This document shows, in pieces, positions 57,420 to 64,000 of a DNA stretch of 64,000 nt. Under the pieces are notes generated by a model, which was not told the DNA's origin, made no database searches, and saw only the letters and a program-made list of their open reading frames with translations. Origin of the DNA: Bog-756 sp963837805 (GTDB lineage: Bacteria; Actinomycetota; Acidimicrobiia; Acidimicrobiales; RAAP-2); assembly GCA_963837805.1 (NCBI GenBank), contig CAWIOU010000014.1, positions 372,001-436,000 of the forward strand. The letters are read 5' to 3'. The stretch's first letter is position 1; each line of letters opens with the position of its first letter. Both the position numbers and the translations under genes were made by a program.

Positions 57420-60400
57420 TCAGCCGACGGCGCGGTTGAGCAGGTCGTCCTGCTCCAGGCGGTGCAGGGCTGCGCTTCCCGAGGCCGGGCTGGCCGACTC
57501 CGCCCTGCTCACATGCCGGAGCGTGTGGGTGTCGCGCAAGAGCCGGTGCAACCGACCGTGCACGAAATTCCACGCCCCCATGTTCTCGGGTTCCTCCTGC
57601 AGCCAGACCACCTCCCTGGCGTTGGCATAGCGGTCGAGGACGTCCTTGATGGTCGCCTTCGGCCACGGGTACAGCTGCTCCACCCGCACCACGACCACCC
57701 CTCTCCCCGCGTGGCCGAGCTCGTCGCGGCGGGCCAAGGCGTCGTAGGCCACCTTGCCCGAGCAGAGGACCACCCGTTCCACGGCGGCGGCGTCGAACCC
57801 CTCGTCGGCTGTCGCCGGGTCGTCGAGCACCTCGGCGAACGAGCCCGAGGTGAACGCCCCGATGGGCGAGCGGGCCTGGCGGGCCCGGAGGAGCGACTTG
57901 GGGGTGAACACGATGAGCGGCCGTCGGCCCTCGCCCTTCACCTGGGACCGCAGCAGATGGAAGTACTGGGCCGCGGTGGTCGGCTCGGTGACCCGCATGT
58001 TGCCGCGGGCGCTGAGGGTGAGAAACCGCTCGATCCGGGCTGACGAGTGCTCGGGTCCCTGTCCCTCGTAGCCGTGGGGCAGGAGAAGGACCAACCCCGA
58101 CCTCTGGGCCCATTTGTCCTCTGCGGCCACCAGGAAGTTGTCCACGATGATCTCGGCGCCGTTCCAGAAATCGCCGAACTGGGCCTCCCACGCCACCAGG
58201 TCGTCGATGGCCTCGACCGAGTACCCGTACTCGAAACCCACGCAGGCGTATTCGGACAGCAGCGAGTCGCGGACGGTGAACCGGCCACCCTCCAGGCCGG
58301 CCAGGGGCACGTATTCGGCCCCGGTGGTGTGATCCACCAGGACGGCGTGGCGTGAGGAGAACGTACCCCTCCGAGTGTCCTGGCCGGTGAGGCGGACGTT
58401 GGTCCCCTCCAGCAGCAGCGAGCCGATGGCCAGCGACTCACCGAGCGCCCAGTCGATCTCCCCGTCGGCCACCACCTTGTCGCGCTGCTCGAACTGGCGG
58501 GCCAGCTTGGGATGGATGACGAACCCATCGGGGACGGTGCCGACCACCTCGGCCAAGCGCGAGAGCACCGGGGCGGGTACCCCGGTCTCGACCGGGGGGA
58601 TCCACAGGTCGGGCACGACGTACGCCGGCAGCACCGGGCTCGTCCCGGCCACCCCCTCGGCCTCGGCCTCGGCGCGGGTCTCGTCGAGGGCGGATTGGAG
58701 CCGGGCCGAGAAGTCGTCGAGGGCCTTTTCGGCCTCCTCCAGCGAGATGTCGCCCCGCCGCACCAGCGACTCGGTGTACAGCTTGCGGACCGAACGCTTG
58801 GCCTCGATGAGGGCGTACATGAGCGGCTGGGTGTAGCTCGGGTCGTCGCCCTCGTTGTGACCGTGGCGCCGGTAGCACACCATGTCGATGACGACGTCCT
58901 TGTGGAAGGCCTGGCGGAACCCGAAGGCCAGGCGGGCGGCGCGGGCACAGGCCTCGGGATCGTCGCCGTTCACGTGGAAGATCGGAGCCTGGACCATCTT
59001 GGCCACATCCGTCGGGTACACCGATGTGCGGGCGGCCTCGGGTGCGGTCGTGAAGCCGAGCTGGTTGTTGATGACGATGTGGATGGTGCCGCCCGTGCGG
59101 TAGCCGGCCAGACCGGAGAGGTTGAGGGTCTCGGCCACCACACCCTGACCGGCGAAGGCGGCGTCGCCGTGGAGCAGGATGGAGAGGACCGGGAAGGGAT
59201 CCCCGGACCCGTCCTCGAAACGGGGACCGCTCCCCTGCTCACCACCCAACGCGTCCTGCTTGGCCCGGGCCATGCCCACCACCACCGGGTCGACCGCCTC
59301 GAGATGCGATGGGTTCGAGGCCAGGGTCACCGGGATCGATCCCCCGTTGCGGGCCACGAACGTCCCGACCGCACCCTTGTGGTACTTCACGTCGCCCGAT
59401 CCCTGGACCGAATCGGGATCGAGGTTTCCCTCGAACTCCTCGAAGATCTCCCCGTAGGACTTACCCACGATGTTGGCCAGTACGTTGAGGCGGCCGCGGT
59501 GGGACATTCCCATGACCGCCTCGTGGAGGTCCTCGTCGACCGCCTGGTCGAGGATGGTGTCGAGGAGCACGATGGCCGACTCGGCTCCCTCGAGCCCGAA
59601 CCGCTTCTGACCCACGTAGCGCGAATGGAGGAACCGCTCGAACACCTCGGCGGCATTGAGCCTCCCGAGGATGTGACGCTGCTCGTCGGGCGTGAGCTGG
59701 GACGGGACGCCTTCGACGTGCTGCTGGATCCACTGCTTCTGCTCGGGATCCTGGATGTGCATGTATTCGATACCCAGCGTCCGGCAGTAGGCGTCGCGGA
59801 GGATGTGGAGGATCTCGTCCAGGGTGGCCATGTCCTTGCCGGCCAGCCCGTCGGCCACGAACTGCCGGGGCAGGTCCCAGATGGTCAGCCCGTAATGGAG
59901 CGGGTCGAGCTCGGGGTGGAGCTCGGGAGGCTCGGCGTCGAGCGGATCGAGGTGGGCGATGAGGTGACCGCGGACCCGGTACATGTTGATGAGCGTCTGG
60001 ACGTGCACCTGCTTGATCAGCCGGAGGTGGGCGCCCGCCCCTTCGTCATCCGGGGCGTTGACGTCGCGTTCCCAGCGGACCGGCTCGTAGGGGATGTCCA
60101 AGGATTCGAAGACCTCGTCGTAGAAGCCGTGGCCACCCATCAGGCACTCGGAGACGTAGGCCAGGAAGAGGCCCGACTCGGCCCCCTGGATGATCCGGTG
60201 GTCGTAGGTGGAGGTGAGGGTCACCGTCTTGCCGACACCCAATTCGGCGAGGGTGCGGGTGTCCGCGGCCTCGAAACCGGGCGGGACCCCGAGGGCACCG
60301 ACGCCGACGATGAGACCCTGGCCGGGCATCAGGCGGGGCACCGACTGGACGGTGCCGAGCGTCCCCGGATTGGTCAGCGTCACGGTGGTGCCGGCGAAGT

Positions 60401-61208
60401 CGTCGGGAGCGATCTTGTTGGTGTGGATCTTCCGCACCAGCTCCTCGTAGGCGCTCACGAAGCCCCGGAAGTCCCGGCGGTCGGCCTCGGTGATGCACGG
60501 CACCAGCAGGGTGCGACTGCCATCGGACTTCTCGACGTCGACGGCCAGACCCAGCCCCACGTGCTGGTGCCGGATGACCCCCGGGGTCCCCTTCCCGTCG
60601 GCGTCCTCGACGAAGGCGGCGTTCATGGCCGGCACGGCGATGAGCCCCTTGATCACCGCGTAGCCGATCAGATGGGTGAAGCTCACCTTTCCGCCGGTCG
60701 TCCGAAACAGCTGGTTGTTGACGATGGTGCGGTTGACCTCGAGCAACTTGGCCGGCACCGTCCGCACGCTGGTGGCGGTGGGGACGCCCAGCGACGCCTC
60801 CATGTTGGCCACGATGCGGCCGGCGGCACCCCGCAGGGGCACCGCCTTCTCCGCTTCCTTCCCCGACGCGTCGGGCCTGGCTTCGGCGCCGGTGACCGGC
60901 CCCGGTGCCGTGGGTGCCGCCGGGGGCGTCGGAGCGGGCGGTGCCCCACCGACGGCGGGCGCCGGGGGAGCCGCGGCCGCCGGGGCGACGGCCGCCGGTG
61001 ACGAACCGGGCGGCCGGTAGTCGGCGAAGAACTCGCGCCACGACTCGGATACCGAGGTGGGATCGGTCAGGTACCGGTCGAACATGTCTTCGACCAACCA
61101 GGCATTGGGTCCGAACGCGCCGGTGCCGAGTGCACCGGCGTCGGTGCGCCGCCCGGCGGCGTGCCCTGACGTGTCTCCTGGTTCCTCTCCGTGTCCGCTG
61201 GCCTCCAT
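57420..61208 (-). CDS. kgd: Multifunctional 2-oxoglutarate dehydrogenase (E2/E1 fusion, Kgd type)
   Basis: The 1,262-residue protein is the actinobacterial Kgd/SucA fusion of the TCA cycle. Its N-terminus has the E1-like AWLVEDMFDRYLTDPTSVSESWREFF, followed by an Ala/Pro linker. An E2 acyltransferase domain without lipoyl domain follows (active site TYDHRIIQG, about residue 335). The ThDP-dependent E1 part has VMGMSHRGRLNVLANIVGK, GDVKYHKGA, GHNEGDDPSYTQP and the C-terminal VVRVEQLYPWP. The ATG at 61208 has TAGGCT upstream; a GTG at 61211 is equally possible. It is divergent from queD. Confidence 0.96.
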   Translation of the reverse strand: MEASGHGEEPGDTSGHAAGRRTDAGALGTGAFGPNAWLVEDMFDRYLTDPTSVSESWREFFADYRPPGSSPAAVAPAAAAPPAPAVGGAPPAPTPPAAPTAPGPVTGAEARPDASGKEAEKAVPLRGAAGRIVANMEASLGVPTATSVRTVPAKLLEVNRTIVNNQLFRTTGGKVSFTHLIGYAVIKGLIAVPAMNAAFVEDADGKGTPGVIRHQHVGLGLAVDVEKSDGSRTLLVPCITEADRRDFRGFVSAYEELVRKIHTNKIAPDDFAGTTVTLTNPGTLGTVQSVPRLMPGQGLIVGVGALGVPPGFEAADTRTLAELGVGKTVTLTSTYDHRIIQGAESGLFLAYVSECLMGGHGFYDEVFESLDIPYEPVRWERDVNAPDDEGAGAHLRLIKQVHVQTLINMYRVRGHLIAHLDPLDAEPPELHPELDPLHYGLTIWDLPRQFVADGLAGKDMATLDEILHILRDAYCRTLGIEYMHIQDPEQKQWIQQHVEGVPSQLTPDEQRHILGRLNAAEVFERFLHSRYVGQKRFGLEGAESAIVLLDTILDQAVDEDLHEAVMGMSHRGRLNVLANIVGKSYGEIFEEFEGNLDPDSVQGSGDVKYHKGAVGTFVARNGGSIPVTLASNPSHLEAVDPVVVGMARAKQDALGGEQGSGPRFEDGSGDPFPVLSILLHGDAAFAGQGVVAETLNLSGLAGYRTGGTIHIVINNQLGFTTAPEAARTSVYPTDVAKMVQAPIFHVNGDDPEACARAARLAFGFRQAFHKDVVIDMVCYRRHGHNEGDDPSYTQPLMYALIEAKRSVRKLYTESLVRRGDISLEEAEKALDDFSARLQSALDETRAEAEAEGVAGTSPVLPAYVVPDLWIPPVETGVPAPVLSRLAEVVGTVPDGFVIHPKLARQFEQRDKVVADGEIDWALGESLAIGSLLLEGTNVRLTGQDTRRGTFSSRHAVLVDHTTGAEYVPLAGLEGGRFTVRDSLLSEYACVGFEYGYSVEAIDDLVAWEAQFGDFWNGAEIIVDNFLVAAEDKWAQRSGLVLLLPHGYEGQGPEHSSARIERFLTLSARGNMRVTEPTTAAQYFHLLRSQVKGEGRRPLIVFTPKSLLRARQARSPIGAFTSGSFAEVLDDPATADEGFDAAAVERVVLCSGKVAYDALARRDELGHAGRGVVVVRVEQLYPWPKATIKDVLDRYANAREVVWLQEEPENMGAWNFVHGRLHRLLRDTHTLRHVSRAESASPASGSAALHRLEQDDLLNRAVG

Positions 61209-61216
61209 CACCGTCG

Positions 61217-61222
61217 AGCCTA
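61217..61222 (-). promoter_or_regulatory. Candidate -10 (TAGGCT) for kgd
   Basis: TAGGCT on the minus strand ends 5 nt before a GTG at 61211 and 8 nt before the ATG at 61208, so the transcript starts at or just before the first codon. Confidence 0.5.
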
Positions 61223-61273
61223 CCGGGATGCCCAGAAGACGGGCGTCGTGAACCGGGGCAGTCACTGCCGCGT

Positions 61274-61279
61274 TAGCGT
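61274..61279 (+). promoter_or_regulatory. Leaderless-type -10 (TAGCGT) for queD
   Basis: TAGCGT ends 6 nt before the GTG at 61286. It probably drives the whole queD-queC-queE unit. Confidence 0.6.
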
Positions 61280-61285
61280 CATCGC

Positions 61286-61654
61286 GTGGCCGATCCGCTG
61301 ACCAGCGTGACATGCAGCTTCAGGTTCGAGGCTGCGCACACGCTGGCCCGGCATCCGGGGAAGTGCCGGAACCTGCATGGCCACTCCTACCGTCTCGACG
61401 TCACCGTGGGCGGCCCGCTCGACGGCAACGGGGTGGTGATCGACTTCGACCGGTTGCACGAGATCGTCGACCGCGAGGTGGTCGGCGAATGGGACCACCG
61501 GGACCTCAACCAGGTCCTCGACAACCCCACCGCAGAGCTCCTGGCCCACCGGGCGTGGGAGCTCCTCACCGACGCCGGGGTGACGCTGTCCGCCCTCGGC
61601 CTGTGGGAGACCGACACCTCGTGGGTGGAGCTGACCGCCTCGGACAACACCTGA
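61286..61654 (+). CDS. queD: 6-carboxy-5,6,7,8-tetrahydropterin synthase QueD
   Basis: QueD turns dihydroneopterin triphosphate into 6-carboxytetrahydropterin, the first dedicated step to preQ0. The 122-residue protein has the zinc ligands His18 (FEAAHTL), His31 and His33 (HGHSYRL), and catalytic Cys27 (KCRNLHGH). The GTG at 61286 is six nt after a -10 element. queC follows after 2 bp. Confidence 0.95.
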   Translation: MADPLTSVTCSFRFEAAHTLARHPGKCRNLHGHSYRLDVTVGGPLDGNGVVIDFDRLHEIVDREVVGEWDHRDLNQVLDNPTAELLAHRAWELLTDAGVTLSALGLWETDTSWVELTASDNT

Positions 61655-61656
61655 CC

Positions 61657-62322
61657 ATGAGCGGTCACCTGGTCCTCCTGTCGGGGGGTCTCGACTCGAC
61701 GGTGTGCATGGCCATCGCCCGCCGCCAGGCGGAATCGGCCCCACTGGCCCTCACCTTCGACTACGGGCAACGCCACCGCACCGAACTGGACCGGTCGGCC
61801 GGGGTGGCCGGCCACTTCCGCTCCGAGCACCTCGTGGTCACGCTCGACACGTCCGCCTGGGGCGGCTCCGCACTGACCGATCCTTCCATCGACGTCCCGG
61901 CCGCCGGCGGTGACGACGGCAGGATCCCGGTCACCTACGTCCCCGCTCGCAACAGCATTTTCCTGGCCGTTGCCCTGGGCGTGGCCGAAGCGCGCGGACT
62001 CGACGCCGTCTGGATCGGGGTCAACGCCATCGACTACTCCGGGTACCCCGACTGCCGCCCCGAGTTCATCGAGGCCTTCCGGGGGGTAGCGGCCACCGGC
62101 CAGAAGCGGGGGGTCGAAGGCCGGCCCATCGGCATCAGCACGCCGCTGATCGAATCGACCAAGGCGGACATCATCCGCACCGGTCTGGAACTCGACGCGC
62201 CCCTGGGCATGACGTGGTCGTGCTACCGGGGCGGCGACGCGCCCTGCGGCACCTGCGACGCCTGCGTCCTACGAGCGCGCGGGTTCGCCGATGCGGGCAC
62301 GGACGATCCCGCACTGCGATGA
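61657..62322 (+). CDS. queC: 7-cyano-7-deazaguanine synthase QueC
   Basis: QueC converts 7-carboxy-7-deazaguanine to preQ0 with ATP and ammonia. The 221-residue protein has the ATP PP-loop LSGGLDST (8-15), TFDYGQRHRTEL and a C-terminal zinc site with CYRGGDAPCGTCDAC. YVPARNSIFL is also a family motif. The ATG at 61657 lies 2 bp after queD, and the queE start overlaps its stop, so all three are coupled. Confidence 0.96.
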   Translation: MSGHLVLLSGGLDSTVCMAIARRQAESAPLALTFDYGQRHRTELDRSAGVAGHFRSEHLVVTLDTSAWGGSALTDPSIDVPAAGGDDGRIPVTYVPARNSIFLAVALGVAEARGLDAVWIGVNAIDYSGYPDCRPEFIEAFRGVAATGQKRGVEGRPIGISTPLIESTKADIIRTGLELDAPLGMTWSCYRGGDAPCGTCDACVLRARGFADAGTDDPALR

Positions 62323-63140
62323 CGGCCACCGACCCGCCGACCGACATCCTGGCCACGGAGGTCTTCTCGGCCATCCAGGGCGAGGCCGCCTTGGTGGGCG
62401 AGCGGCAGGTGTTCGTCCGGCTGACCGGATGCAACATCCGATGTGCGTACTGCGACCAGCCCGAAGCCCTCGATCTGCGGTCCGGCCCGTGCCGGATCGA
62501 GCGCACCCCGGGACGCCGGGACTGGCAGGTGGTGGACAGCCCCCTCCCCATCCCGCTCCTGGCCGACGCGGTCGACCGCCTCTGGCACCTGCCCCACCAC
62601 TCGGTCAGCCTCACCGGTGGCGAGCCGCTCATGCAGACCCACCGGGTGACCGAGCTGGCCCGGCGGCTGGCCGAGGCCGGACGACCGGTGATGCTCGAGA
62701 CCAACGGGACCCTGGTCCCGGCGCTGCGGCGCGTGCTCCCGTGGATCTCCTACGTGAGCATGGACATCAAGCTCCCCAGTGTCGACGGCGAACAGGTGGC
62801 CGCCGATGTGCAGCGGAACTTCCTCGGCGCCGTCATCGAAGCCGGAACCACCGTCTGGGTGAAGATCGTCATCGGCGCCTCGACCGATCCGGTCCAATTC
62901 GACGATGCGGTGCGGATGGTGGCCGAGATGGCCGAGGAGCTCGCAACCTCCGGGAGGGGGTCGGTTTCCGGGGGGGCCGATCATCGACCGGAGGTCTTCC
63001 TGCAGCCGGTGACGCCCTTCGGAACGGTCGACGCCGCCCCCACTGCGGACCAGGTGCTCGAACTGCAGGAGCGGGCGCTCCGCCGCTACCCCCGGGTCCG
63101 GGTCGTCCCCCAGACCCACAAAGCCATCGGCCAGCTCTGA
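62319..63140 (+). CDS. queE: 7-carboxy-7-deazaguanine synthase QueE
   Basis: QueE is a radical SAM enzyme making 7-carboxy-7-deazaguanine from the QueD product. The 273-residue protein has the CX3CX2C cluster motif with Cys38, Cys42 and Cys45 (TGCNIRCAYCD), the substrate segment FSAIQGEAALVG before it and SLTGGEPLMQ after it. A segment of about 30 residues after the cluster (LDLRSGPCRIERTPGRRDW) makes it longer than compact QueE proteins. The ATG overlaps the queC stop as ATGA. The preQ0 product may feed queuosine or a modified-DNA system; neither is in the window. Confidence 0.95.
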   Translation: MTATDPPTDILATEVFSAIQGEAALVGERQVFVRLTGCNIRCAYCDQPEALDLRSGPCRIERTPGRRDWQVVDSPLPIPLLADAVDRLWHLPHHSVSLTGGEPLMQTHRVTELARRLAEAGRPVMLETNGTLVPALRRVLPWISYVSMDIKLPSVDGEQVAADVQRNFLGAVIEAGTTVWVKIVIGASTDPVQFDDAVRMVAEMAEELATSGRGSVSGGADHRPEVFLQPVTPFGTVDAAPTADQVLELQERALRRYPRVRVVPQTHKAIGQL

Positions 63141-63179
63141 CCCGAGGATGCAGCCGAGACGACGCTTCGGCACAAAGTT

Positions 63180-63215
63180 CGAGCCGTGGCCCGCGTCGCC
63201 ACGGACCACGGCTCG
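63180..63215. terminator. Hairpin between queE and the HU gene, with two alternative pairings
   Basis: CGAGCCGTGG (63180-63189) is the perfect reverse complement of CCACGGCTCG (63206-63215). A second pairing of CCGTGGC (63184-63190) with GCCACGG (63198-63204) is also perfect. The region lies between the convergent queE and HU genes and probably ends transcription in one or both directions. No U-tract follows. Confidence 0.6.
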
Positions 63216-63223
63216 GACGAGAA

Positions 63224-63538
63224 CTACTTGGCCTTGGTGATCTTCGGGGCCGGTGCCTTACCGTTCACGACGTTCTTGAACGATGCTCCGGCGGAAACCT
63301 TCGGGCTCTTCGAGGCCTTGATGTTGATGGTCTCGCCGGTCTGGGGGTTCCGGCCCTTCCGTGCGGCGCGCTGGGCCCGGTCGAATGTCAGGAAGCCGGT
63401 GATGACCACCTTCTCGCCTTTGGCCACGTTGGCGACAACCACATCTTCGAGGCCGGCCAGCACGGTGGACACCTCTTTGGAGCTCGAACCGGTGTGACCG
63501 GCAACGGCCGCGATGAGATCGGTTTTGGTAAGGGGCAC
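63224..63538 (-). CDS. hup: HU-family DNA-binding protein
   Basis: HU is an abundant dimeric nucleoid protein that bends DNA. The 104-residue protein has the helical N-terminus (LTKTDLIAAVAGHTGSSSKEVSTVL), VVITGFLTFDRAQRAARKGRNPQTGETINIKASKSPKVSAG, which includes the DNA-intercalating Pro of the NPQTGE arm, and a short basic tail. It lacks the long Lys/Ala tail of mycobacterial HupB. The GTG at 63538 has AGGAG five nt upstream. Confidence 0.95.
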   Translation of the reverse strand: MPLTKTDLIAAVAGHTGSSSKEVSTVLAGLEDVVVANVAKGEKVVITGFLTFDRAQRAARKGRNPQTGETINIKASKSPKVSAGASFKNVVNGKAPAPKITKAK

Positions 63539-63606
63539 TGTCTCTCCTTCGTCTTTGGAAGCCACAACAATGCACGATCTGAAGGGTGGATGCGTGCATC
63601 CTTGGC

Positions 63607-63633
63607 CGAAAAGCCCCAATTTCGGGCTTTTCG
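63607..63633. promoter_or_regulatory. Perfect 10-bp inverted repeat upstream of the HU gene
   Basis: CGAAAAGCCC and GGGCTTTTCG enclose a 7-nt loop (CAATTTC). The stem is AT-rich at one end, unlike the surrounding DNA. It lies 69 bp upstream of the HU start, so it may be part of the HU leader or an operator. It could also act as a two-way terminator for transcripts from either side. Confidence 0.6.
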
Positions 63634-63733
63634 ACGCCTCCGCCGGAAAATTCGGAGCGCCGGCCTCGTACGTTCATCCACCTCAGCGCCCCGTATGGCG
63701 CAGATCCGGGGCAACTGACAATCTGAGAAGGAA

Positions 63734-64000
63734 ATGTCCTCGCTGGCCCTACTCGCCGTCACCGAGCACGTGCCCGAGGCCCCATCACCCGGCGTCCCGG
63801 TCGTCGTCCTGGTCCACGGGTCGCTCGACCGCTCCTCCAGTTTCGGCCGGGTCCTCCGTCGTCTCGGTGACCTGCACACCGTCGTCTACGACCGCCGCGG
63901 GTACCACGGCTCGCGAGGAGCGCTCCCCCTCAACACCACCCTCGACGGGCACGTCGACGACCTCCTCGACGTCATCGACGGACGCGCCGCCGTCGTGGTC
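63734..64000 (+). CDS. Alpha/beta hydrolase, N-terminal part
   Basis: The gene runs off the window; 89 residues are visible. They read as the start of an alpha/beta hydrolase: VVVLVHGSLDRSSSF supplies the oxyanion HG, and HTVVYDRRGYHGS is the usual Arg-Arg-Gly-Tyr-His strand-loop. The nucleophile motif is not reached, so the exact activity cannot be stated. The ATG at 63734 has GAGAAGGA directly upstream, with little spacing. Confidence 0.8.
   Translation, partial: MSSLALLAVTEHVPEAPSPGVPVVVLVHGSLDRSSSFGRVLRRLGDLHTVVYDRRGYHGSRGALPLNTTLDGHVDDLLDVIDGRAAVVV

Noticed and set aside
58512..61001. An 829-codon plus-strand frame opposite kgd
   Set aside because: Same shadow effect; the minus strand encodes an unmistakable 2-oxoglutarate dehydrogenase.

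Overview
This 64 kb window is chromosomal DNA of a high-GC actinobacterium, most likely of the class Acidimicrobiia. The placement is inferred from gene content, not from a marker-gene tree. The evidence is a SepIVA-type gene beside coaD, a Kgd-type fused 2-oxoglutarate dehydrogenase, the DUF2469-yraN pair, a secreted protein built of YWLVAADGG-type repeats, and many GTG starts. I see no rRNA, tRNA, insertion sequence, integrase, prophage or CRISPR array.

Layout. Positions 122-13007 (minus strand) hold a compact information-processing block: acpP, rnc, mutM, smc, ftsY, ffh, rpsP, khpA, rimM, trmD, rplS, a DUF2469 gene and yraN. Positions 13267-19713 (plus) hold a peptide-ligase-like locus: a circularly permuted ATP-grasp protein, an alpha-E protein, a second ATP-grasp/alpha-E fusion broken by three frame changes, and a transglutaminase-like protease. 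It is followed by an SDR, a group II truncated haemoglobin, an acyl-CoA dehydrogenase and a patatin. Positions 23481-31253 resume the conserved block: plsX, rpmF, yceD, sepIVA, coaD, rsmD, recG, a DAK2/FakA-like gene and, divergently, rpmB. Positions 31318-38542 carry a two-component system, thiL, GTP-dependent PEP carboxykinase, an MFS protein and a stand-alone Lrp ligand-binding domain. Positions 38547-49226 carry accessory metabolism: an AMACR-like racemase, GNAT, galactokinase, PH-domain protein, D-Ala-D-Ala ligase-like protein, methyltransferase, hydrolases, a repeat-rich secreted protein and small unknowns. Positions 49264-64000 hold a membrane-anchored Mur ligase, hydrolase, UvrD-like helicase, exonuclease III, FabZ-like dehydratase, an NYN-S1 RNase with a histone-H1-like linker, an M20 peptidase, Kgd, a preQ0 cassette (queD-queC-queE), HU and the start of another hydrolase.

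How it works together. Several genes overlap by GTGA, ATGA or TTGA junctions, indicating translational coupling (DUF2469/yraN, rpsP/khpA, rsmD/coaD, DAK2/recG, response regulator/kinase, queC/queE). Convergent genes are often only 4-30 bp apart. Many first genes of transcription units have a TANNNT- or GANNNT-type -10 hexamer ending 6-8 nt before an ATG or GTG start, the expected layout of leaderless mRNAs. A smaller set (rpsP, acpP, PEPCK, HU, alpha-E, the racemase) has clear Shine-Dalgarno sequences.

Most notable: the doubled ATP-grasp/alpha-E/transglutaminase locus with its broken second copy; the NYN-(Lys/Ala/Thr)n-S1 protein; a 20-bp tandem duplication of the ffh start region; and small regulatory layouts at pckG/thiL, globin/acyl-CoA dehydrogenase and queE/HU.
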